From Rhizophagus clarus (taxonomy: Eukaryota; Glomeromycota; Glomeromycetes; Glomerales; Glomeraceae): a DNA stretch of 64,000 nt. Made by a program: the position numbers and the translations under genes. Where the stretch lies: contig BLAL01000050.1 of assembly GCA_015698045.1 (NCBI GenBank), positions 1 through 64,000 of the forward strand. Direction: 5' to 3'. Below, in pieces: positions 35,798 to 44,285 of this stretch. How positions within the stretch are numbered: position 1 is the stretch's first letter; every line of letters begins with the position of its first letter. The notes under the pieces are model-generated. The model worked only from the letters and a program-made list of their open reading frames with translations, was not told the origin of the DNA and made no database searches.

Positions 35798-37924
35798 TTA
35801 ATTAGAACCAGCTTTACTAGCTGAGTCCGAGGAAGATGAAGAAGAAGCAATGGATCCAATAAAACCGCTAATAGAGTTGGCAAGCATATCCAATTTGTTT
35901 TCAATAGCTGAATGCTTCGCATTAATGGCTTGAATTTCGTCGTGAGTTTGGGTGGAGGGGGGAGCCATATGAGAAGTAGAAGACAATGAGGAAATATCAG
36001 GGATATCAACAGGAGCGGAGATGGGAGCTCTAACTGGTCGCGAAGGAATGAAACCAGGAGATAAGGGGTTGAGAGTCGTTTGTACGGGCGAAACAGCGGG
36101 TCGAGGAGAGACCTGTTTAACAGTAGGAGCGGGTATAGCCGGTGCGTCTATGAGCATCTCAGAGGTCTGACTAGTGGTTGGGATGTCAGGCGGGGGTAGC
36201 AAGCCAAGATGTTGCTCGATACGACTCATACGTCTATCATTGAGTTCTAAGGCTGTGATACGATCCCGAACTTCAGCCATGTCTTGTTGGAGAGATTTCA
36301 ACAAGGATAAAATATTAGCAGCCTCGTGAGGAGACATAGTAGTAGCTTGATTGGGTGTTGAGAGAGGAGGGGGAGAACGTACGACCGTAGAAAAAGATAC
36401 TGAACGGTCACGTTTATCATTGGATTTAGAGCGATCCCGGCGAGGATTGTTATTAAGTCGGGTGTTAGCCAAGGGTTTTTGAGGGTGGGAGGATTGAGAG
36501 TTACCAGGATCTTTTGATCGCGAGCGCGAACGAGAACCTGAGCGTGAACGCTCTTTAGTTCTGGTAGGTTGGTTGATATTGAAACGTTCTCTAAGTGCAG
36601 CCACCGGGTTCCTTTCCCTAGAACGACCTCGATCTTGGCGGCTTGGGCACTGAGAGGGGGCACAGCCTAATTTACCACATCTGTGGCAAAGTTTATTGGT
36701 ATTGTCAGGGAGGTTCCATTGTAATGTATGGCCTCGGAAACCAATGATTTGTTCCATAGCGGCATCCATGGTTTCTTGAGAATTGAACGTGATATAAGCC
36801 CAACGTTTGGGTTTATAGGAATTCAGGGAAAGGGGAACGTTGACAGCCTTAGCACCAAGATCTCTTGTGAGAGGAGCCAGGTCGATATCCTTGGTGTTAG
36901 GAGGTAATTGCGTGAGCGTAGCAACAAAAGCTCGGCGGGAGGATTTCTGATCGACTGTGTAGTGATACGGAGTCACCCGGAGGCAGGTGGAGAAGCAGTA
37001 GACGGCCCATTGGGTGTCAAAGTGAGTGATAGAAAGGACAGAATCATAGACAATTCTGGCTTGTTGTACTTTGGCATTTTTCCTGGAGTAAACTCGACAG
37101 GATTGAATATTACCGAATTTCTTGAAATAAGACATGATATTGTCTTTAGTTAAGAAGAAAGGAATATCAGTAACTTGGATGGCTCGGAGGTCCTCATCAC
37201 TCCGGAGCTGCTTAGGATCGTGGGCATGAAATACAAGATCTGGGAACTGTTGGTGAGCAGCACCAACGCAGGCATCACGGGCCTCCTTGGATTGGAAATG
37301 AATAACGAGGCGTTTGGCATCACCAGAACCAGTCATTCTAGCTTTACCAGTGTACGATTCGTACATTTCTAAAAAGGTATTGTTGACGGCATCAATCAAT
37401 GCCTTATTGGTAGTGAAGTTCTTTAAGGTTTCAGGGGCTGAGTTAGGGGCAGCCGCAGCTTGAAAATCATTTCTGTCGATGGAGAAGGTTGGAGATTGAA
37501 CAAGAAATTGATCAGCCGGAGGATCATTATCAGTAGCCTTATCAGGCGACGCGTTAAGGGGGGATGCAGGAGTCGTTGTTCTAGCATACATGGACGCGTT
37601 GAGTCCCTCAGACGCATTATCGTTAGGCGCAGAAAGAGCCGCAGCCATATTCGGGTGGGAGGAGAGAGAAGTCGAAGCAGTATTATTTTCTTTAGGAGGA
37701 GAAGAGAGACCTTCTACTTCAACGTCAGCCGCTGTGTCGGCGACGATATCTTCATCCATAGCTTGTTCGGAGATGGTACGAGAGCGTTTTTGTTGGACAG
37801 TGTTCTCACCGTCAGAACCAGAGTTATCAGAGTTGTTATTAACTTTTTTCCGTTCTTGGCGGCTGGCCTTCCTACTATTAGGATTAAAGGAGCCGCGGCC
37901 TCGTCTAGTAACGTTATTAGGCGT
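35798..37924 (-). CDS. LINE C ORF1: RRM-like and zinc-knuckle RNA-binding protein
   Basis: Open frame of 708 codons counted from an ACG (37922-37924) at the place where copies A and B have ATG. The first internal ATG is at 37759, giving 653 aa. Parts in order are a basic Ser/Asn-rich N-terminus, a domain around KARMTGSGDAKRLVIHF, an RRM-like domain (IQVTDIPFFLTKDNIMSYF, then RIVYDS), a second RRM-like domain (RAFVATLTQLPPNTKDIDL, then KRWAYITFNSQETMD), the knuckle CHRCGKLGCAPSQC, an SR-rich region, a coiled coil (SLLKSLQQDMAEVRDRITAL), and a Ser-rich end. It likely coats the LINE RNA. The knuckle is CX2CX4CX4C, with Cys where gag-type knuckles have His. ORF2 starts 50 bp downstream. Confidence 0.85.
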   Translation of the reverse strand, partial: TPNNVTRRGRGSFNPNSRKASRQERKKVNNNSDNSGSDGENTVQQKRSRTISEQAMDEDIVADTAADVEVEGLSSPPKENNTASTSLSSHPNMAAALSAPNDNASEGLNASMYARTTTPASPLNASPDKATDNDPPADQFLVQSPTFSIDRNDFQAAAAPNSAPETLKNFTTNKALIDAVNNTFLEMYESYTGKARMTGSGDAKRLVIHFQSKEARDACVGAAHQQFPDLVFHAHDPKQLRSDEDLRAIQVTDIPFFLTKDNIMSYFKKFGNIQSCRVYSRKNAKVQQARIVYDSVLSITHFDTQWAVYCFSTCLRVTPYHYTVDQKSSRRAFVATLTQLPPNTKDIDLAPLTRDLGAKAVNVPLSLNSYKPKRWAYITFNSQETMDAAMEQIIGFRGHTLQWNLPDNTNKLCHRCGKLGCAPSQCPSRQDRGRSRERNPVAALRERFNINQPTRTKERSRSGSRSRSRSKDPGNSQSSHPQKPLANTRLNNNPRRDRSKSNDKRDRSVSFSTVVRSPPPLSTPNQATTMSPHEAANILSLLKSLQQDMAEVRDRITALELNDRRMSRIEQHLGLLPPPDIPTTSQTSEMLIDAPAIPAPTVKQVSPRPAVSPVQTTLNPLSPGFIPSRPVRAPISAPVDIPDISSLSSTSHMAPPSTQTHDEIQAINAKHSAIENKLDMLANSISGFIGSIASSSSSSDSASKAGSN

Positions 37925-38016
37925 ATTCGAGGACTTTTGGATAGGGAAAACTATAAGTTTTATTGAAAAAAGTGTTAGCTAAAAAAATGGACAGAGTGAT
38001 CAGCGGAAAAAGGAGC

Positions 38017-38031
38017 AGAATTTAAATTCAA
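38017..38031 (+). repeat. LINE target-site sequence, right copy
   Basis: The same 15-mer, agaatttaaattcaa, as at 13450-13464, followed by the unoccupied intron sequence attaaccaatcc. This right-hand copy is the only one still joined to the original downstream flank. Confidence 0.85.
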
Positions 38032-38840
38032 ATTAACCAATCCATTTAATTGAATCAGAATAAATAGAATATTTTGAACGAGGGTTTCTGGGCAACAGTG
38101 CAGCCAAAGTGGAGGAACCTCGTCAGGGATTACCATGTAAGTAAATAAATAAAATTACATTCATATAAATTAAATGTATTTATCGAATATTCAACTGATT
38201 TTGATATTTAGAACTATGTCCTTTATCGTAATGGTAACCCTGGGCGGCGGCTGTAAACGCGTACTGGCCAAAGATATTATCGCGAATTTAGAACGAGATT
38301 TTGGGAGAGGCCGGGTAATTATACTATAATAAAATTTATAATTAATATTTACGTTCATGTTTTAAATTTGATAAATTTGATCAATTTTAGTTATGCGTGA
38401 CAATCGTAGGAGAAGGAGAAACTTATCTACGTATCGTAGAAGATAATTATTTTTATTTTTTTATTATTTATTAAGTGAATAGCTAGGCCCAGTCTATACC
38501 AAATATTGGCTGGAGACTCACATTTTTTTTGGGCTGTGACTAATACTGACGTTCACGCTGTACAGCCTGGGTACTATTTTATAAAATAGTAGCGAACAAG
38601 TATCAAATGTGTATTTTTTTATTAAGTTATAATAAAAATTAGAATTTACTTTAATTTTAACATAAAAATTGTAAATAATAAAAAATTCGTAAATAAAAAT
38701 AAATTTGTTTTCCCAAACTTAAAAAAAAAGGTGTTTATATAAAAGAAAAGGTGTTTATATTATTTTTGATTATTCAATAGTATCACATGCCCCTTGTATA
38801 CGTTCTACTGCATACGCAGCTTTAACGATCGAATAGTAAT

Positions 38841-39111
38841 ATTAAATTTTCAAAATATTTTAACCGTAATATTACGCAGGTTTACAGTCTCGTAAATTTT
38901 TGAAATATTTTAACCGTAATATTATGCAGGTTTACAGTCTCGTAAATTTTCGAAATATTTCAACCGTAATATTATGCAGGTTTACAGTCTCGTAAATTTT
39001 CAAAATATTTTAATCGTAATATTACGCAGGTTTACAGTCTCGTAAATTTTTGAAATATTTTAACCGTAATATTACGCAGGTTTACAGTTTCGTAAATTTG
39101 CAGAATATTTT
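38841..39111. repeat. 50-bp satellite array, five copies plus decayed tail
   Basis: The word tttacagtct occurs exactly every 50 bp at 38881, 38931, 38981 and 39031 and (as tttacagttt) at 39081. Each unit reads roughly cgtaatattacgcagg, then tttacagtctcgtaaattt, then gaaatattttaac. More degenerate units continue to about 39290. Between 38447 and 38840 nothing coding is seen; a short palindrome ctattttataaaatag lies near 38572. Confidence 0.85.
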
Positions 39112-39496
39112 GATCGTAATATTGCGTAAATCTTACGATATTGAAAACTTGCGTAATATTTTGACCGTAATATCACATAAATCTTACGAAATTGTAAACT
39201 TATGTAATATTTTGAAATTTTTCGAAATATTATGCCATAAACTTTCGTAAACTTACAAAATCGTAAACTTACGCAATTTTTCGCCCTATAAAATTTCCTG
39301 ATGTATTTACTATTAACTCTATGCAACTTTTTTTTATAGTAACGCTATGCAAACTTATATCTTAATTAAAAAAAAATTTTAAAAAATTTTGTTAACACTA
39401 TAATAAATTATTCGGTATAAAGACAAGATTATGTGACTTGCTGATCTAATCAGATAATCTGAATATCTGATCTTTTTTTTAATCATTTATCAGTTT

Positions 39497-39910
39497 ATTT
39501 TTGTAATATTACCAGACGAAAAGCATAACCAAACTTTTGGAATTAAGGTAAGGAAGGATAGGAAGTGTTTTTTGGTGTTTTTTAACTAATTAATTAATTA
39601 TTTTTTATTTTTATTTTTTGTAATGTTACCAGATGAAAGGTATGACCAGACTTTTGGATTAAGGTAAGGGAGGGTGGGTGAGGTATCTTTCATTATTCTT
39701 TTTTTAACTAATTAAGTTATTGATTTTTTTTTATTTTTTGTAGTATTGCCAGATGAAAAACATGATCAAACTTTTAGAATTAAAGTAAGGAAGGACGGGG
39801 AAAGTGTTTTTCAGTATTTTTTTTAACTAATTAATTTTTTTTTTTTTATTTTTTGTAGTGTTATCAGGCAAAAAACATGATCAAACTTTTGGAATTAGGG
39901 TATTAAAAAC
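39497..39910 (+). repeat. Array of four 116-120-bp exon-intron-like units
   Basis: Four units with the shared word ccagatgaaaaacatgatca (variants at 39512, 39629, 39749 and 39865). Each has a roughly 41-nt conserved block ending ttttggaattaag, then gtaagg (a donor-like site), a variable stretch, aactaatt (branch-like), a T-rich tract and ttgtag or ttgtaa. The conserved block can be read as LPDEKHDQTFRIK in the third unit, but not openly in all. It may be a spliced non-coding transcript or a decayed repeat-exon gene. Confidence 0.6.
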
Positions 39911-40554
39911 TGAAAAAGAATAATAAAAATAAATAAATTTAGTATAAAATACTGAAAAAAAAGTGAAAAAATAAATAAAATAAATTTTGGTAAATATTGA
40001 GTAATTTAATTTACCGAAATTAGTATTTTTTAAAAATAAATTAACGTATATCTATTATAATATTATAAACCCTATGCAAATATAATATGTAAGTTACTCC
40101 CAAATTGACTGATCTACGTAAACTCAATTTGTAGGTTTAAAAAGTAATTTCATATAAACTTTATGCAAACCTATATGTGAGTTATATTAGTATTATTTGG
40201 GATCGTATAATACTTTATACATAATGTTTGTAGTAAATAAACTTTGTGAATATATTATATATATTAATAAAATAATGTTTTTTAGATAGTTTATATACTA
40301 TTTGACACTTTTAATAATATAGCTTTGTTCGTATGAAAAAACTATGACTATGTGAACATTATTACTTTATATTTTAGTATTTTAGATATAAAAACTATTA
40401 AATAATATAAACTCTTCTTATAATAAATGAATAATAGATGCTTTTAGTAAATATTTAATAAAGTTCTTTTGAAATTTTTAATATTTAAAAAAAATTTTTG
40501 TCTTATGCAAAAAATCACAACTTTTTTAAATTTTTTTGATAACAATTTATTAAG
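39911..40554. other. AT-rich stretch without gene
   Basis: Short A/T runs and partial repeats of the words aaactttatgcaaac and tatgtgagtta. No open frame or structured feature that I can support. Confidence 0.4.
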
Positions 40555-40912
40555 AGGCATGCCAGAAATCAGCTGATTCAATTAGTAGTCCTTACCCTCT
40601 CACCTCCTACTTGATCGCATTTTGATTGGTTAAAAAAATATATAATAATATATATAATTATATTTATATAAATAACTCGTAATTTAGTAATCTAATTTTT
40701 ATAATTTTTTTTTGTTTTATAGCTTTTAATAAGCCTTACAAAATAAAAAAAAGATTAGTTAAATTGAGCTATTAGATGGCAAGATAATTGCAAAAACTAT
40801 TTTAATATATAAATTATTATATATATTATATAATTTATAGCCAATCATAGGAACCTGATTTTTAGGTTAGCCCTCATCCCTCTATTAAATCAGCTGATTT
40901 CTGGCATACTCC
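40555..40912. mobile_element. MITE with 22-bp inverted ends
   Basis: The left end has catgccagaaatcagctgat, and the right end has its reverse complement atcagctgatttctggcata then ctcct. The roughly 358-bp interior is AT-rich and non-coding. A clean target duplication was not found; both flanks are taatta-like. Likely a non-autonomous DNA transposon. Confidence 0.7.
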
Positions 40913-41061
40913 TAATTAATGATGACATAATATACTTCATCTTTAATTTATGATTTGCTTAAAAATTGCAAAAAATTATTAATTATATAAATTTTATGCA
41001 AAAACAATATTATTTAATATTATCTTATTATTTAGTAATCAGATTTTAATAAACCTTAAAC

Positions 41062-42600
41062 AGGACCCAGAAATATACATATAGGGGTAGGGTCTATCAA
41101 TGCGTCGTCATCATAGTGGAGTTGGACGGGGTAAGGTTTTGATTTGCGTATAATTTAGGAGATTTTTGTCCATAGTAAGGTCATTAGATTGCGTATTTTT
41201 ATTAAAAATTTTTATATGTAAAAGATTTAATTTGCGTATTTTGACCTATATTTTTATTTGGCCGATCAATATATACTGTTGTAGAAAATTATTCGATATG
41301 CTAAAATACGATTTATCAATCATAAAATTTACAATTTTATAGTTTTAAATTTTTTTTTTTTTTAAAGATTTTTTTATCGGTTTTTATAACCGAAATTTTT
41401 TTTTAATATTTAATATTTTTTATCGGTTTTATAAACTGAATTTTTTTTTAATATTTATATTATTAGTAACCGAATTTTTTTTTAAAAAAAGATTTTTTAT
41501 AAACCGAACCTTTTTCTTTTCCACTGATTTAAAAAAATAAAAAAAAAAACTATTTATAAAAAAAAAAGTACTAGGTACTACTGAAGTATAAATTGGAACT
41601 AACGGAACGGACTCTTGCAAATATGGTGAGTTAAGTGTAAGAAGCAGAATTCAATGTTAATAAAATTTTACTAACATTCCTTTTAGTTTTTTAGTACCTA
41701 CATAATCAAAATTATTCTATTTTTTATAGCTTATTACATTGGTAAGTTTCAAATTTTTAGGAATTTTATCAAAAAATGCTTACTAATGTTTTATAATTTC
41801 TTTTTTATAGATTTCAGAATTCGATCAGAACTTGGAATTCGAGACGGGTAAGTATTTCTATAAGGAGATAAGTGGGTTTGATTTTTTATGTATTAAAGAG
41901 TATTTACTAACATTCTTTAACTTCTCTTTTGTAGATTTTGAAGTAAAATTTGGAATTCGAGACGGTTAAGTATTTCTAAAAGCGGGGGGGTGCGAGTTTG
42001 AATAAAGCGTTTGCTAACTTCTCTTTTTTGCGGAATTTAGACTAGAACTTGGAATAATTCAAGATAGGTGAGTATTTCTAAAGGAAGAAGGAGTGGGTTT
42101 ATATAAGAACACTCACTAATATTCTTTAACATCTCTTTTTGTAGATTTTGAACTGGAACTTCAAATTGGAATTTAAACATATTGTAGGAATGAACTTTCA
42201 AATATAAATATCAAAAAAAAAAAAAAAAATAATAAATTTTTTTCTAATTATAAAGCTATCTAAATTCGTATACAAATATTGTTAAAATATAATACATTTT
42301 ATTATATTTCGTTAACATAACATAAAGAGAAACAAATATAATTTTTTTTTTTTTTTTAATAAAAAAAAGACCGATATCAAACTGCAGATTATAGAAACTA
42401 TATCATATGATATACTGCACTTTGCTGAATTAATTATTAATTGAAAATTTTAAGGTCTGAAATTTTATTTGCGTATTTTTGCGGTATTTTCAATATCAGG
42501 TGTCAAATTTGCGTACCGTTCATATAAAAAACCCTTGCGTACAGCTCATAGTAAAATTTTCTTTCATCACCTGACCCCTATATATATATTTCTGGGTCCT
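41062..42600. mobile_element. 1.54-kb non-autonomous element with 8-bp target duplication
   Basis: The ends are perfect or near-perfect inverted repeats: aggacccagaaatatacata then taggggt on the left, and the reverse complement of aggacccagaaatatatata then taggggt on the right. The 8-mer ccttaaac flanks both sides (41054-41061 and 42601-42608), as expected for a hAT-type insertion. No transposase is encoded. The interior (41585-42175) holds a series of short repeated exon-like blocks separated by intron-like DNA, described separately. Confidence 0.85.
41585..42175 (+). repeat. Repeated mini-exon units inside the 1.54-kb element
   Basis: Four related blocks, near 41811-41847, 41935-41966, 42034-42067 and 42145-42175, share gaacttggaattcgagac. 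Upstream each has a tactaac/tactaat/gctaact-like branch motif, a pyrimidine tract and, in three of four, a tag acceptor. Downstream three have gtaagt, gtgagt or a decayed ttaagt followed by atttcta. Upstream, atatg then gtgagttaag at 41623 and ttttag at 41686 look like another intron. It reads as a tandemly amplified exon with its introns. No long open frame results. Confidence 0.6.
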
Positions 42601-42652
42601 CCTTAAACTAATTTGTAAAACATAATATTTTTTTAAGAAAATTATTACGCAT

Positions 42653-43288
42653 CACCACTGGTGATCAGCACCAGTGTCACGTGATTTTATTTGTCACCCA
42701 TATCACACCTCCTTCTTCATTTTTTTATAAGTATTTTAAGAACTTAGAATTTTTTCATGCTAAAAATTCTATTCGTCACATATTATCTGTCACATCCCTA
42801 TTTTTTTCATAATTCTGGCTAGAATATTAAAATTGCCATATTAGGACTTTGTATCATACAGGATATCCGTTTTAGGAGATACCCGTTCCACAAAAAATTT
42901 TTTTCCTATTTTTGGAGGTCGTCTAAAGCGGGGGTAAGTTGCCTGATTTATCCAGATTTTTGGCCCGCATTACGGCATTAAGAAATTGCGAATGTGACAA
43001 ATAGTGGTGTGACATATAGGATTTTATTAACTGAAAAATTTCTAAGTCGCCAGAATACTTAATAAAAATGAAAGAGTAGAGGGTATGACACAGGTGACAA
43101 ATATTTTACTATTATCACGTGATTTGCCCCCGCTTTAGACGACCCTCATTTTTGGAAATTACTTTACCTGGAATTTTGTATAACATTAATTTCTAAAAAA
43201 GGATATTTTTATGCAGATCACTTAATTCTGGCCAGAATTATAAAATTACAATAAAATCACGTGATACTGGTGCTCACCACCAGTGGTG
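42653..43288. mobile_element. MITE with caccactggtg ends
   Basis: The left end has caccactggtgatcagcacc then agtgtcacgtgatttt. The right end has the reverse complement with a few changes (aaaatcacgtgatactggtg then ctcaccaccagtggtg). Each end is itself partly palindromic. The roughly 636-bp element has another MITE nested inside it. No clear target duplication was found and no coding sequence. Confidence 0.7.
42915..43147. mobile_element. Nested MITE with gtcgtctaaagcggggg ends
   Basis: The inverted ends are gaggtcgtctaaagcggggg on the left and the reverse complement of gagggtcgtctaaagcgggg on the right. The flanks are tatttttg on the left and (c)atttttg on the right, a 7-8-bp target duplication. 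It lies inside the 42653-43288 element, so it inserted later. Confidence 0.7.
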
Positions 43289-43412
43289 GTAAATAGTAAA
43301 CCTTTTTTTTTAAAATAAAAAAAGAATTATTAAAATTAAACTAATGGAAAGCAAATCAGATTTTAAATTTAAAATCTGATTTATTTAAAAAAATAATTTT
43401 TAGTAATTACTG

Positions 43413-43542
43413 TATAGTTCTGAAATTAAACAACCATTTTTTATACTTAATTCTGGCCAAAGTCTTTATAACTTTAGTCAAAATCATCATAATGCAGGCC
43501 AGGATTGCTTATTTTTGAAGGTTGTTTAATTTCAGAACTATA
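43413..43542. mobile_element. 130-bp MITE
   Basis: A 23-bp perfect inverted repeat: tatagttctgaaattaaac then aacc at 43413-43435, and its reverse complement at 43520-43542. The interior has aattctggccaaag. From 43543 to 44285 there is only AT-rich DNA, with the 3' end of the next gene at its right. Confidence 0.75.
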
Positions 43543-44285
43543 TGGTATTTTACAATTTGCAGTCAAATTTCAAATTTTTTTTTATTTTAAAAAGAATATA
43601 TAAAGTAATTTAAGATTTATTAAAATCCAATCACTGGTTTACAATATAAAATAACATTTTAGATTTTTTACTTTAAATTTATATAGTAACTTTTTGTTAT
43701 TTTTAAGTAATTTATGAATTAATATTTTATAAATATTATATAATATCATATTTATATTAATTAATATTACTTTATAATTATTAACTAATGTAGATACAAT
43801 GCTATATAATATTTATATTATTATATAGCTAATACAGATTATACTTTCTATCAACTATAAATAATATTAATGATTTATTAAAAAATATAGGTTAAATAAC
43901 ATTAGTATGATTCTATAAAATCATGTGATAAAATATAATATTATATAAATATTAAATATACCTATTAATAAATTTGATTTATATATATACAGTATATCTA
44001 TATTGTTTTACAATAAAATACATTTTATTGTAATAATTTGATATTGATAAAAACTGCTATGTTATTTATAAAAAAAAGAAAAAAAAAAAAAAAAATTCTT
44101 AAATTTAAAATATAATATATATTATATAATAATATTTTTTTTTCCCAATAAGTTTGATATTTTATATTCAATCTTTGATTATAACAGAATAACTAGATAA
44201 TAATAATTGCTATTATAATAATTCAACAATACAATAATAACTAATAAACTATTAATAACCTATTTCTTTAGGTAATTTCTTTTTA

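Larger units (their letters stand above)
29853..38017 (-). mobile_element. LINE copy C (youngest, both ORFs open)
   Basis: About 8.17 kb. ORF2 is fully open and ORF1 is open throughout, although its first codon is ACG instead of ATG. The 5' end lacks about 14 bp that copies A and B share (tgcgcagatcgtt) and joins the target after gcggaaaaaggagc. The 3' end is gccgcatttgcc with no poly(A). The right flank, attaaccaatcc, is the original intron sequence. Confidence 0.92.
13257..38446 (+). pseudogene. SANT/Myb-like gene split by the LINE array
   Basis: Exon 1 is 13257-13414 (MPRYTRSRR, then DELVDIRRDKNRAYHNING, SRYDFWDSVANK). Exons 2-4 resume beyond the LINE array at 38068-38136 (VSGQQCSQ, then KWRNLVRDYH), 38212-38314 (NYVLYRNGNPGRR, then GQRYYREFRTRFWERPG) and 38391-38446 (MRDNRRRRRNLSTYRRR, stop). 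The order of aromatic and basic residues, with QC then KWRNLVRDY, fits a SANT/Myb-type (MADF/trihelix-like) DNA-binding domain; the basic tail suggests a nuclear protein. Intron phases match across the array, so this was one gene. Decay is clear: TAG at 13302, TGA early in exon 2, a one-base loss in exon 2 between QQCSQ and KWRN, and TAA at 38254. It could be a host gene or the Myb-like gene of an old transposon. Confidence 0.65.

Noticed and set aside
13465-38017. Possibility that the array is an LTR element cluster
   Set aside because: No long terminal repeats, integrase or protease; APE endonuclease, RT, RNase H order and ORF1 type are those of a non-LTR LINE.
38841-39111. CRISPR-like array
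   Set aside because: Whole 50-bp units repeat without unique spacers, and the setting is eukaryotic.
39072-39326. Open frame over the 50-bp satellite tail
   Set aside because: Frame arises from repeat periodicity; no domain and no splice signals.
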